Part shown: piece by piece, positions 10,490 through 22,390 of the stretch | Layout: each line of letters opens with the position of its first letter | Numbering within the stretch: the stretch's first letter is position 1 | Assembly (NCBI GenBank): GCA_027257055.1 | Contig: JAPVLO010000278.1 | Coordinates: forward strand, 62,001-126,000 | Reading direction: 5' to 3' | DNA from: Cephalopachus bancanus | Taxonomy: Eukaryota; Chordata; Mammalia; Primates; Tarsiidae | DNA length: 64,000 nucleotides | Position numbers and translations under genes: made by a program | Notes under the pieces: model-generated | What the model was told of the DNA's origin: nothing | Database searches by the model: none | Seen by the model: the letters and a program-made list of their open reading frames with translations, nothing else

Positions 10490-11640
10490 CGACTTCTGTT
10501 GCAAATAAACAAAAGAACTCAACAGAGCAAGTCTTAAGAAGTGAAAACAGGAAATGAGTGTCAGAGCTTTTCAGCAGATTGTAATGTACTCAAAAGTCCC
10601 AGACACATTTCTTCATCATGAATTGAATATAATCGAAGAAGAAATTTCAAATTTAAATATCAGATTGAATAAAAAATTTTAAAACTAAAAATACGCATGG
10701 GCAAATCATAAGAAGACGTGAAATGGGGAGTTATTTAAGTCATGAAAAAATTCTTAAAAGAGACAACGTTTTCTTCCAATAAAGGCTAAATGACTAGATT
10801 TCCAAGAAAGAACAGATGAAACTGAACCTATTGTAAGATCCCTAGTGACAGAAATAAAAACAGTCAAAAGTTGAGTCAGAAATAAAGAAAAAATGAATAC
10901 TGAATGCTGAATATCTATCTATCCCTGAAGTAGAAAAATTAAGCAATGGTATAAAACAAATATTACACATAATTTTATATGATGATGTCACCTTTGCATA
11001 ATTTTAAAAATTGATACAGAACAGTGTTTAAATTTAAAGATAATAGAAGGGAAAAAAGGTCTCATGAGCCTTCAGGAAAAAGATGAAATCTCTTGCAAAA
11101 AAAATGCTTTAAAAATCAAGATGGGGGGAGGGAGATGGGATCAACAGTAGCAAATATCTGTCTGGGGACGGGGAAACACCTCTTATCAACAGGGTGCCTG
11201 AATGAAACGTAATTGTATACCTGACCCTTAACTGTACCCCACAACATCATAATAAAAAATATTGATAAAAAAAATCAAGATAGCATTAGACCTTTCAAAA
11301 GCACTATGCAAAGTAAACGAACAAAAACTACAGGAACAAAAGTTAGGCAATCATCTTTAACTGGTCCAATTTTCTCTTAGCCATCAAAGCTTAGGGAAAT
11401 AAAGGGCATTTTTAACCATGTGATTGTTTAAGGAATATTTCACCATACATCCTCCTGACATGCATCCTAGAACAGAAGCTTAAAAAAAAACATGGAGAAA
11501 AAATGGAAAAAATAAAAACAAAAAGGACTATGGTGTGCATAGAGCATGCTTTACTATAGATCCAAGGTTACAATGCAGATGAGAGTGAGTGAAAAATTAA
11601 TAAGCAGAAGTACCAAGATTAAACAAGAAGGAGAGAAAAA
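10490..11640 (+). mobile_element. Possible ancient LINE (HAL1/L1-like), sense
   Basis: A-rich sequence resembles degraded L1-ORF1 or HAL1-type LINE text in sense orientation, for example around 10620-10700, 10780-10880 and 11380-11410. It is interrupted by the younger L1 3' end at 11111-11281. No ends are visible and all frames are closed. The call rests on composition and loose resemblance. Confidence 0.3.
11111..11281 (+). mobile_element. Very short 5'-truncated L1 (3' UTR only), sense
   Basis: About 147 bases of L1 3' UTR at 11123-11269 with an A-rich tail. It is flanked by aaaaatcaagat at 11111-11122 and again at 11270-11281, a perfect 12-base duplication. The text (ggggaaacacctcttatcaa, the gggtgcctgaatgaa block and the actgtaccccacaacatcat end) closely matches the copy at 31783-31930. 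So both belong to one L1 subfamily active in this lineage. Confidence 0.88.
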
Positions 11641-11933
11641 ATTGACTGGGTTAGGTGGCTCAGTCTATAATCCCAGCGCTTTGGGAGGCCGAGATGAGTG
11701 GATTGCCTGAGCCAGCGGGTTCGAGACCCTCCTGGACAACTTGGCAAGACCTCATCTCTACAATAAATCAAAAATTAGCCGGGCGTGGTAGCACACGCCT
11801 GTAGTGCCAGCTGCTTGGAAGGATCGCCGGAGCCCAGCAGGTCGAGGTTGCAGTGGCCGGGAGCGGCCACTGCACTCCAGTCTGAGTGACACAGTGAGAC
11901 TTCAACTCAAAAAAAAAAGAAAAGAAAATTGAG
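11635..11933 (+). mobile_element. Alu SINE, sense
   Basis: Alu body about 11646-11910 with an A/G-interrupted tail to 11927. Approximate duplicates aaaaattga flank it at about 11637-11645 and 11924-11932. The right arm has a small deletion near 11812-11825, where the ctgaggcggaa part is missing. Otherwise it has the local Alu signature, including gccggagcccagcaggtcga. Confidence 0.9.
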
Positions 11934-12340
11934 AAAGTAGGTATTGATTTTTAAATGCTGTTTCCTACAAAAGAACTAGAGTTCTTGTAATGAATGGCTA
12001 ATCCTATTCCCATTTCTGGTGCCCAGAAAGCACAAAGATAAGAAACAGAAATGAAATCATTTAAAGACTAATGGAGTGAGTTGAAAGCTTATAGAAGAAG
12101 CTCCTACTGGCAAGAATCATGATGATTTCAGCATCAAAATCATTATCACTAATGATAACGCTGAATACGTTAAAAGAAAAAAAGATTTACTACACTCAAT
12201 CAAACCAACAGAGAAACAACCTCTCATTGACCACTATCAGAGGGACACTCCACCGGCTCTTCACTGGGCAGATGGTTCTCTCTTGGGGAAGGTTTATATT
12301 TCCCCTTTCCTTTTAGGGAGAAACTCTAGTACATCCCACC
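11934..12340. other. Unassigned stretch
   Basis: A-rich sequence, possibly continuing the ancient LINE on the left. No gene is seen. Confidence 0.4.
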
Positions 12341-12433
12341 TGGTTGAAGAAAGCAAAGAAGAAGAAAAGTGGAAAGAGAGGAAGAAGGGTGAGGGGAAGA
12401 AGGAGAAAGAGAAGAAGAAAAGGAAGAAGCACA
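12341..12433 (+). repeat. Purine-rich GAA/GGA low-complexity tract
   Basis: About 90 bases of almost unbroken A/G with GAAGAA and GGAAG words. It is imperfect and of no fixed period. Confidence 0.85.
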
Positions 12434-14340
12434 GCTAATAAAATAAGACAAAATGAAGAGTTAGAAAATCATAATTTTGCAATCCCTAAAGAGATTATTG
12501 ATTAGACAAGGTTAATCAATGGATGCTAAAATCATTAAGCAAAAGTTGAGAATAAGTATTCACACAGGTTTAACTATTAACTGTCAGATTACTTGCTAGT
12601 TGCAAAAAGGAAGAGAAAAAGAGACCGTTTCAGTTGGAAGATTTGTTGACCACAACCTTAATCAAAGTATCCAAGCTGAATACTCATAACAGTTGGAACA
12701 AAGCCTTGAGCCTCTGGGTGCTGTGCAGCTGGTAGTGCAAATCATCACTGGAGACTTAGCCTAAAGGTGGCCTAGCCAGGCAGCTCCATCTCCTCGTTCA
12801 CAGAAGCTACAGAGGTTATAGGGACATGTCATATGACACTAGCAGGAAGCAATGGCTTCTTTGGCTCTTTTGACTTTTTTTCCATTTTGCAGTAATCATG
12901 AGTCATTCTTATTTAACAAGAGATTTGGTTGAGGCTATGGATATTTTCAGAGTAATTTCAATAGTTTTTGACATATAACATTTTCATTGTTAAATTTTAT
13001 TTTTAGTAGTTTTTATTGAAGTTTGTTTTAATGGCTCAAATTATTTTTGAAATATATATTTTACATTTCTAGTGCTTAAGTTTGTCATATATTTTTGGAT
13101 TTTAGATCTAACATTGAAAATTAAGGGCAAAACTCGTAAGTCCATAACTTGGTGAATCAAGAGTCAAATGTTCATAACATTCATGACTGGCACCCTGAGG
13201 ATAGCTTCCAGTCAGCAGTTCCCCAAAGCAGGCATTATTAGCCTGAGTTCTAAAACTATAGATTTGCATTACTTGTTCTTTGATGTCACATAAGTGGACC
13301 ATAACATCTGTGCTTCTGACTGTCTTTTTACTCGACACTTCACTTCGTGTGTCAAGTAAAGCAATTCATTCTTGCTGTTGCCTATAGCAGTAGTGTGACC
13401 TTTTATTGTCATGTTGTAGTCCCTTACATGAATATACTGCTCAAATGATGTTTTATCCTTTACACTACATGATGTGATTGGGTAATGATTGTTTAAGAGG
13501 AATTGCATTTTAGTTTATCGGAGAAGTCATACCCTGCTAAAGTTGTGGGCACTTTCTTTTATCAGCTTCGTTGTTTTCTGGCTGTCAGTTTTATAGTCCC
13601 CTGTGAGGGGACTGTTCCTTCCTTTGTCTGGGTGCTAGCCTTACTCTGACATGACTGTGCCTGGTTCTATCTGTATGTATCCTGCTCAGATATCTAAGGG
13701 TTCTTGGATCTTTGATTTTGGTTAATATTTCTTATTACTCTGGGAAAATTCTCGGCATCCTTTTTTCCTGCCCTAATAATGCTTTTGTCTCCAAAGCTTG
13801 TGGAAACCAGAAGCTCTGCCCCCCTGCTATCTCACACTAGCCCCACCCCCTCCTCTCAACTTCCATCCCACACCAGGAATGGAGGGGGATGCAGCCTGGG
13901 GAAGGCCAGTTGGCCTCTCTAAGGTCCCCTCGCCTCAAGGGTATTGACTCGTTGAGGGTGGGCTGCCTGAGCCACCTCACAAATTTTTCTAATTTTTTAA
14001 AAAATTAATTTATCTGTGTTAGCCTCTCTCTTAGGAATGTTGGTCTTCCTCAAACTACATTATCATAGTCCTCAATTTTTCTGCTCTGAGCAACTGCTTG
14101 CTTGAAAGCAAGCACCATTGCTCTGTTCATTGACTCTTGCAGATTCTAAAAATTCCATACTTACTCTTGGAAAAAGTGTGGTTGAAAAGTTACACCTTGA
14201 TATTTTATTAGCAATCACACATCTGAAAGCTTCAACTGCCACAATAAAACTAAATGAGTATAATTTATTGAGGATTTCTTGACATACTTACAGCTTTTCA
14301 AAAGAGAGGAAAATTTTGCCTGGAAAATAGCAGTCAAAAA
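12434..14340. other. Unassigned stretch
   Basis: Average composition with AT-rich and TTTTAA-rich parts at 12880-13100 and 13980-14010. The protein-like patch at 13108-13508 is listed separately. No exon or RNA gene is otherwise visible. Confidence 0.45.
13108..13508 (-). pseudogene. Possible unidentified pseudogene fragment
   Basis: Two reverse-strand frames of 79 codons (13269-13508) and 76 codons (13108-13338) overlap in different phases. They could be joined by one frameshift near 13335. The composition is mixed rather than low-complexity, with peptides such as SFEQYIHVRDYN and LCDIKEQVMQIYSF. I do not recognise the protein, and no poly(A) tail or splice borders are evident. It could be a decayed gene copy, part of an unrecognised transposon, or chance. 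Confidence 0.2.
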
Positions 14341-14360
14341 GAAAGGAGACACACACACAG

Positions 14361-14400
<40 letters not shown>

Positions 14401-14407
14401 ACACACT
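14341..14407 (+). repeat. (CA)n microsatellite
   Basis: CA repeat of about 60 bases with small interruptions (CAGAAA near 14358, CT near 14395). Confidence 0.97.
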
Positions 14408-15660
14408 AGGATATTCACCTGACTGCAAAGACCATAATTAAATATGCTAGAGAAATCTGCAAATGACACAAATGCTATTTTTGTATTGAGTTCAAGCAGA
14501 CCGTGGCTTTCCCTAATTTAAACATCTCTGATAAAATGGCTGTGTTCAACATCCCAATCCTGGCAGGTGTCTAAACACCTTCTGTGCCTGGATAAAGCAT
14601 GCGTAGCCATGTATGAAAAACAACCCTCTTGTAGGCCAAAGGACCACTTCTCCTTTAGGGCTGACTCTTCCGCTGTCTGTACACTTGGCAAGTATCTTTG
14701 TTTGTGCACTTCGCTGGGCACCTCCTGCTCTGTGGTTGAAGGGAAGGGGGTTGAGTGAATTCATGTTGCTTTCATCCTTTCATCTTGGTTCTATGGATCA
14801 TGAGTTGAGACCCAGCACCACCCTGTCAATGTGCTCCCTTCCCGCCGCCCTCAGCTCCCTGCCAGTCTTCCTGGCTCCTCCCCTCTCCCTATAATGGAAT
14901 CTGTGCTGATTGAAAACACTTACCCAAACCCTGAGTCCCCTAGTACAGGGGTGATTAGACTTGTCATCCCCCAAACTTCAGGCTGTTGGCCAGACATCCC
15001 CAGCGGGCTGCCACATCCTGTCTCCTGAGTGTCCTCGCCAATCCAACCAAGGCTCTGTTTTGCTTTCTACGCTGACTCTTTCCAAGTTGCTCACCCTCCC
15101 ATCTCACTGTGCAGGCCCACTGCAGACTCAAGGAACCGGCAGTCCTCGGAGCCTGATACGTCTCACTTTCAAGGACGAGTCCTTATCTGCTGCTATTCTT
15201 AGCCTAGCAGAGCTCTGTGCATCTTCCAGTCTAAAGATTAGCAACCCATGGGGCTCAGGTGGACCCAGTCACATGTCACTTCCTATCATGTGTCAGGAAG
15301 CAATAGGGCTGAGCCTCCAGCCCACACCTCCCACTTCCCTATCCAGAACTTATCAGATAGGCTCCCATGAGGGCTAGGGTGCTAGCAGGAGGCCCAGGAC
15401 CTTCTGAGGAAGAGGGAAGAAGCCCAGTGGGCAGGGGGGTGTGGCCAGGACCTTTCAAATGTCCACACTAATAAACTCAGACGTTTAGTTAGGAAAAAAT
15501 GTCTCACTGCTGAAGAAATTTGAAAGACCACCATGTGGAGTCTGGCCACTTCCTCCTGACTCACAGACACAGCCACCACTCCTGCCTTTTCTCTCGCCCA
15601 TGCCTGCTCAAGTCTTCTTTTCTTTACCAAACACTACATGTGACTAGCAATTACTGCCCT
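14408..15660. other. Unassigned stretch
   Basis: GC-richer unique sequence with overlapping chance frames at 14518-15377 in several phases on both strands. No coding gene or repeat is recognised. Confidence 0.5.
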
Positions 15661-15873
15661 GTTTTTTTTGTTTTGTTTTTGTTTTTGTTTTTTTTTGAGT
15701 TGGAGTCTCACTCTGTCACCCAGACTGGAGTGCAGTGGCCGCTCCCGGTCACTGCAACCTCGACCTGCTGGGCTCCGGCGATCCTTCCGCCTCAGCCTTC
15801 TGAGTAGCTGGAACTACAGGCGTGCGCTACCATGCCCGGCTAGTTTTTGATTTATTGTAGAGATGAGGTATCA
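15661..15873 (-). mobile_element. Alu SINE, antisense, 5'-truncated
   Basis: A T-rich tail at 15661-15695 leads into gagttggagtctcactctg and a right Alu arm, ending inside the left arm after tagagatgaggta at about 15873. The rest of the left arm is missing, and the next 30 bases lead into the GTGAGT minisatellite. It has the local Alu signature. Plus-strand open frames here are Alu shadows. Confidence 0.88.
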
Positions 15874-15904
15874 CTCTGGGACAGTCAGATGCAAGGCACC
15901 ATAA

Positions 15905-16330
15905 GGGTGACAAAGGTGAGTTTGCAGTATGCATGCATGAGTGAGTGTGAGTGTGAGTGACCAAGAGTGAACGTGTGTGAGGAAGGGTAAGTGTGAGCAT
16001 TTGTGTGAGTGAGGGTGAGCATGAGTGAGTGTGAGGGTGAGTGACTAAGAGTGAATATAAGTGTGTGAGGGAGGGTGAGTGAGCATGAGTGTGGATAAAT
16101 ATGAGTGTGAGCACGAGTGTGGGTGAGAGTGAGCATGAGTGAATGCGAGTGACCAGTGAAAGTGAATGTAAGTGTGTGAGTGAGGGTGAGTGTGAAGGTG
16201 AGTATGAAGGTGAGTGAGCATGAGTGAGTGTGAGTGAGCATGAGTGTGAAGTGTGAGTGAGGGTGAAGGTGAGTGAAGTGAGCTTGAGCATGAGTGAGTG
16301 TGAGCACGAGTAAGCATGAGCGTGCATGAA
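15905..16330 (+). repeat. GTGAGT/GTGAGC minisatellite
   Basis: About 425 bases built from GTGAG words with T, C, A and G variants (gtgagtgtgag, gagcatgagt, ccaagagtgaa, gtgaaggtgagt). Higher-order units of roughly 80-100 bases seem to recur: the block gaccaagagtgaa/gactaagagtgaata/gaccagtgaaagtgaat appears at 15959, 16042 and 16151. I count about 17 exact GTGAGT hexamers on the plus strand. Read in reverse it gives long His/Ser/Thr/Leu frames (up to 195 codons) that are repeat shadows. Confidence 0.95.
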
Positions 16331-19300
16331 TGACTTGAAATTTCACAAAAACAGCTTCTCTAGAAAGCAGTAGATTTGAGAGTCCAGAGACAGTTGCAGG
16401 AAAGCAGAGACGAGGCCACTTCCCAGAGGTAAATAGAGTCACCAAAAGGGTCACACTCCTCCCTCCTCTCATGTTTCTCTCAGGCCTGGGCTTTCCTCAG
16501 CACCGTGCTTGACCAGCACTAACAGTTATGTAGGCCGTGTAGACAGTTTGCTCTGGGGGAGCCATTTCCTTTGGAAGATGCCCCATCAGACTGAGGCCAG
16601 CATGTGGGGAGAGGCCCACACAAGAGAGAGAGGCCTCACCAAGCTCAACACAGATCATACCACCAAGACCCCGGTCCCTGTGTGGAGTGACCTGAGCCCT
16701 AAGAAATAGCAGATCTGATTGCAATATGATGAGTGTTGTTTTCAAAGTCACCAGGTGTTGGGGTGCTTTATGAGACAGTCATGGGCAATCTGAAGAGTGA
16801 AGTAGCCATCGGACTTCTTGGAACTCACCAACCTTGGTTTTCTCATCCTTCAAGGTCAGGTTCAAGGGTGTCCCTCTAGTGTGTTCAGAGCCTCAGCTGA
16901 GTCCAGCCATGTGAACTGAGGGTAACAATACGGGCTACAAAACTAAGGCAATAAGATGAAGCCAGAGAAGGGCACCTCCCTTGGAGGAGACAGGCAGACA
17001 CTCCAGGAAGCAACGAGGGTGTTGGTCTCTCATGTACTGCATGGGGTTGGCGTGCATGTGTGTTCATCATTGCTGATAGTATCTTGATGGCCAAATGCAA
17101 ATAAAAACATACCCCTGTTTAATACCTTGTGGTCAATCAGCAATTAAATTGCTTTTAAAGGAGCTATCCTGGCTCACAAGTGAATGCACCCTAATAACAA
17201 AGAATCAACAGAGCATGATCACTCTCATGACCCATTAGCTGCACATTATTTAATTGAACATAGAAATCCATCTTCTTGATGACATAGAAGGTCATAAAAT
17301 GCTTTATTAATTTTTCCTTGCACAATGTCAGCAGGCTGGTACTTGGGAGTATTCCACTATTAAGGGAATTCTTTCCTCAGGGTCATAGTCATTCCTTGAA
17401 TGTTATGTGTCCATGTGTTACATTGACATATAAGAGTTTTGTTACTCTGGATCTGCAAGATTTCCTCCACCTAAGGACATGTCAGTTTGAAGGATGGGCA
17501 GTACCCAAGGCTGAGTGACAGGAAGCATCTCTTGCTTGAAATTGTAAGAACAGCAGAGCACCGGGTGCCAGCGTTTGCTTTGTTTAGACCATGTCCATGG
17601 TGTAGAAGTGTCTGCTCTTCCTACCTCTGGTCCCAGGAAGACCAGAGGGTTATGCCTTATCATCTCCATGAGGACTTGTTAGACTCCCAGCACCATGTGG
17701 AGGCTGCCTCTGTAGGCCCAATGTTGAGATGGAAAGACCTCTATGTTGAGACACAGAATTACACGTGGACTCACCGCCTCCTTCACATGGTCCGGGATGG
17801 CTTTTCCTTATTGAGTGATCTCTTGTCCATTGTTAGGGTGGATACAAGGATGTTAAATACATAGATAATGACCATAATCTGTGCACAGTTCCCAGAGTAT
17901 TACCTTATTTCTGATGTCAGGACCCAGAGACAGAGCTCCCCTACTCAGTTTTATTAAACTGGGTGTGCAAGATGTCCCCCACCTGAGGACAGTTAGCCTT
18001 CATCATGTCATGATTACTGCACAGAGTGCTGAAAGAGAAGGGCTGGGGCCTAGAGAAGGAGCCCTAGGGACCCTGGTTAGCTTTCACTGACAGGAAGGAA
18101 AAAGAGCCATCTGTGTGACCCAAGCAGACTGCCTGAATCTACAGAGTGAACACAAGAAGGCAGAAGCTGGAAGGGAAAATGGCTGTGAGCAGGAAGTCAG
18201 CCAACTGAACCCAACTCTGGCTGAGTCTGAGCATCCAAGCCAGACAGGGAAGAGTGCCTGGGACACAGAACTGGCCAAGCTCACTGTGGGCCACACTTTA
18301 CCTGCAATGGCATTGGGAATATGTGCACAGCAAAACCCATGCTAGCTGCAGTGGTTGATGGCTTACAAAAGTGAGTCTGGATAGCGTCTGTCTCTGCTTT
18401 GAGAGCATCTGATTTTCTCCAGTGTGGCTTCCCCCCTCTATTTCAGCGATGATTGCAGACTGAATCAGCAAGAACACTTGCACCCTATAGGATGACTGTT
18501 TTGACTTCATGCCCATACCATCTGAATTACTGGAAACACCAGACAGACTTTTATAAGTACCACAGGCATGTCTGGTTTTCAAGTTTCAGCAGAGAATATT
18601 TTTTTCCATGAACAATATGAAACAGATTTAACAGAAATATAGGAAAGCAATATTCTCTTGATTTACTTTTGTGATGATTTTGCCTTTCCCTAAACTGGCA
18701 TTAAGTTTTAAGTATATCTAATATTTAGCTTTTCGTAAATAATACATTCAATAGAAATCAAGCCAAATGTTATTTGCAATTTGGAAAGCATTTCCTTAGA
18801 TCGTTTTTGTTTAAATGAGGGCTCATAGTACTTTGACTGTTAATAGCAACACTCTAGAATTTATAATTAGAAAGTAAGTGAAAAAAACAGTACCAGTTGT
18901 AGCTGTCTAACAGCATTGGATGTAAAACATTTAAAAACAATACAAAACAACACAAAAAGACAACCTTCAAGTATGTGCTAGTTTTAGTCTAATGAATGGC
19001 AAATAAAAAAGAAACAATAAATATTACTTGTTACTCCTACCTGATTAAAGAGTCTGGTTCTGGCACCCAATGGGTAAAGGGAGACAGAGCAGAACCTGTG
19101 GATGGACCTACCTGCGTGTGAACAAAGAGATGTGCCTATGCCAAGTCTTGAGCACTCAGGCCAGATACTATAATCTCCTTGTCCATGCTTCAGCTAATGT
19201 TGCTTCTCAAATTATAAAATAAAACTTCCAAAAATTAGAAAGCATAAACGATTTGTTGTCTCTTTACAGATAGGAATCTTTTCATTGCTTTCTGAAGTGC

Positions 19301-19800
19301 CCTTCATATCTGAAGTTAGTTATTCTTTCATGTTGAGGATTATAGCTGAAAACGTTGTGTTAACTGGCCCTGGCTTACTTGGATCTAAGGACACACAATA
19401 TTTCAAGGTCATTAGAACTGCTTAGTTTAACTTACATGGTTTCAGTAAGAATGGAAAATGGGGACATGTATTGTCAAAATGAATGTTGTTTTATGAATAA
19501 ATTTATCCATTAAAAAGTAACAGAAGTTATCTGACCAAACACAAAGATATAATTGTCTCTCAGTTTTTAAAAATAAAGTAAATAAGTCTATTTTTCTTAA
19601 TATAAACATGATAAAATGAAACTACCTGGAGAGTAATATACCAAAATATCATTGATTTTATTGAGTGATTTTTTTAATGCTTCTTTCTTTAAAATTGCAT
19701 TTTAAAATTTCCTATAAAGGTCATGTTTTTATTTTTAAGAAAACATAATTTTTAGAGTACATATAATTAATAATATAGGTATAGAAAAAATACTGATGTA
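16331..19800. other. Unassigned stretch, unique-looking
   Basis: About 3.5 kb without any repeat I can name. 16331-18580 has average GC and scattered short frames; 18580-19800 is AT-rich. A weak internal similarity links 17455-17490 and 17965-18000. No splice-flanked open exon or RNA gene stands out. Confidence 0.45.
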
Positions 19801-20574
19801 CACACCCCATTGAGAAAGAATATTCATATGTTTAGTTCAATGCTTCTGAATAAAAAAGAAATAAATGTGACCCATCACATAGGATTAAGGACAAAAACCA
19901 TATGACTGTCTCCATAGATGCAGAAAGAGCATTTGATAAAATTCAGCATTCCTTTAAGAGGAAAACCCTCAACAAATTAGGCATAGAAGGAACATAATTC
20001 AAAATAATAAAGTTCATACTCGTATATGTCAAACCCACAGCCAACATCATACTGAATAGAGAAAAGTTGAACAGGAGCAGAAAAGATGCCTACTCTACTA
20101 CTCCTATTCAATATAGTGCAGGAAGTCCTGCCCAGAACAGTCAGACAAGAGAAACAAAAGGAATCCAAACTGGAAAAGAGAAAGTCAAATTATCTCTGTT
20201 CACTGGTAATATAATCTTATACCTAGAAAACCCTAAAGATCCCCTCCAAAAAACTCTTAAATTTGATTAAAAGAATTCACTAAGTTTCAAGGAGCAAAAT
20301 CAACATACAAAAATCAGTAACATTTCTATACACAAACAATAATCACACTGAGAACCAACTCAAGAAGGCAATCTCATTTACAATAGATTTTTTAAAAGCA
20401 CACAGGAATATATTTATAAAAGGAAGTGAAAGATCTCTACAAAGAAAGCTACAAAAAGAAATTTTAGATGCCACAAACAAATGAAAAACATTTTGCCCAA
20501 ATCGCCAAAGAAATTCTAAGTAAAAAGAATAAAGCTGGAGGCATCACCTGACTTTAAATTATACATATTATACA

Positions 20575-20605
20575 TTATGCATATTATACATATAAGCTAC
20601 ATATG
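20575..20605. repeat. AT-rich (TACATAT)-like patch
   Basis: Short run of tatacatattatacat words inside the L1 remnant. Confidence 0.6.
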
Positions 20606-21661
20606 GTACAGGTACCCAGAAATAAAGTAACTTACCGATAGTCAACTGATCTTTGATAATGTTGACATAAACATACACTGGGGAAAGGCACTCTTTTTAA
20701 TAAATGATGCTGGGAAAAGTGGATTGCCATAAGCAGAAGAAACATACTGGACCCCTATCTCTCACAATATACAAAAATCTACTCAAGATGGGTAGAAGAG
20801 TTAAATGTAAAAACCAAAACCATTAAAATACTAAAAAACAAAACCTTAGGAAAAATTCTTCTATTCTTCGTCTAGGCAAGGAATTCATGACTAAGACCTC
20901 AAAAGCACAAGACATGTAAACAAAAATAGATAAATGGTACTTAATTAAACTAAAAGACTTCTGCACAACAAAAGAAATAATCAAAAGAGTGAACAGACAA
21001 CCCACAGAATGAGAAAAAATATTTGCAATGTATGCATCTGAGAGCAGAATGGTATTCAGAATTTATAAGAATCTCAAACTCAGCAACAACAAACAAACAG
21101 ATAATTCCAGGAAAAACTGGATAAAGAACATGAACAAATATTTTTTTAAAAGAAGACATATGCAGAGATTATTTCCCTTGTAGAGCGAAATATAAACTCA
21201 CTGCTAGCTTGCAATAAATGGCATCTGCATTCTCAAAAAAAAAAAGACATACAAATGACCAACAAACATATGAGAAAATGTTCAACATCTCTAATTATCA
21301 GAGAAATGCATATTAAAACCACAATTTTTCCACCAGTCAGAATGGCAACCATTAAAAAGTTAAAAAAAGAAAAAGATATTGGTGAGGATGTGCAAAAAAG
21401 GGAACACTTATACATTGTTTATGGGAATGTAAATTAGAACAACCTCTATGAAAAATAGTATGGATATTTCCCAAAGAACTAAAAATAACTGCCATTCAAT
21501 CCAACAATCCCGTTACTAGTTATCTACCAAAAGGAAAACACAAAAAAATTGTATAGAAAAGATACCTGCATTTATATGTTTATCACAGCACTATTCACAG
21601 TAGCAAAGATATGGATTCAACCTAAGTGTCCATCAATGAATGATTAGATAAAGAAAATGTG

Positions 21662-21710
21662 AGTGAGTGAGTGTGTGTGTGTGTGTGTGTTGTGTGTAAT
21701 ATATATATTT
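21662..21710 (+). repeat. (TG)n then (TA)n microsatellite
   Basis: GAGT words pass into a TG run of about 28 bases and then TATATAT. It sits inside L1 ORF2 text just before the atgcagccataaa-equivalent block. Confidence 0.9.
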
Positions 21711-21811
21711 ATATACTGTTTAACCATAAAAAGCAATGAAATCATGTCTTTTGCAGGAATGTGGATGAAACTGAAGGCTATCTTAAGTGAAACAACTCAG
21801 AAACAGGAGAA

Positions 21812-22390
21812 GGGATTAAAATGGCTAACATGAAGAAGCTAGAGTGAGTTTCTCCTACAGAGTGAACCAAAATAGGGAGAGTTTCCTCAGTACCCAGAGA
21901 GAAACAGGATCACCAGCACACCCCATGATTCATCAAAGAAGTGACAGTAACCACAGAGTACAAAGAAGAGAAGCATCCATTGATCTGGGCTGGAACTAGC
22001 CAGACTCTTGCCTGGACCACCACATACCACCAGCAGCCTCCGGACACAGTGGGAAAGGTGAATGAGGGGAATTCAAGAATTCTGTGCTTCTGCCATGAAC
22101 TTGGAGAGCTCTCCCTCTGAGCCTTGTGGGACTCTAGTCCCTCACAGGAAACTGCCTCACCCTTAGCTGTGTTCTGCCAAAGCCCATGTGGAGCAGTACT
22201 GGATAAAAGAAAGCCCTGAGCAGTTCGAGCCTCCATATCTCAGGAACTCAACCATTGAATGCATCTGTTTTCTAGCAGGCCTGATAGGGAACAAGCCCCA
22301 AGGGCAAATTCCTTAGTGGCAGACAGTTCCTGGCTGGGGTGGGCTGCCATGAGAACACCTGGGGCTCTGATGCTGGCTGCACTTGGACAT
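21812..22390 (+). mobile_element. L1 5' UTR-like segment, sense
   Basis: It starts with an aaaatggctaacatg-like phrase and continues with gtgaaccaaaataggga. It passes through a moderately GC-rich stretch, including ggctggggtgggctgc and gagaacacctggggctctga, that resembles the 5' UTR of old primate L1. It joins the broken L1 on its left without a tail and meets antisense L1 on its right. The reverse-strand 108-codon frame is a shadow. Confidence 0.4.

Larger units (their letters stand above)
19801..21809 (+). mobile_element. L1 ORF2 remnant, sense
   Basis: Long A-rich stretch matching the 3' half of L1 ORF2. The palm region of the reverse transcriptase is readable near 19900-20270, with an ISIDAEKAFDKIQ-like part and the VKLSLF and YLENP words. 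At the catalytic FADD position (20199-20210) the copy reads FTGN, so the metal-binding aspartates are lost. Later ORF2 text continues to the ggaatgtggatgaaactg block at 21757-21775, and a TG repeat interrupts it at 21662-21697. Stops and indels occur throughout. No 3' UTR or tail follows: the element breaks off near 21809. Confidence 0.85.

Noticed and set aside
15827..16472. Long reverse-strand frames (up to 195 codons) rich in His, Ser and Thr
   Set aside because: They are read from the GTGAG minisatellite, where a short stop-free unit keeps several frames open at once.
20067..20270. Short coding frame with a reverse-transcriptase-like YLENP peptide
   Set aside because: It is a piece of dead L1 ORF2 with the catalytic Asp-Asp lost, not a host gene.
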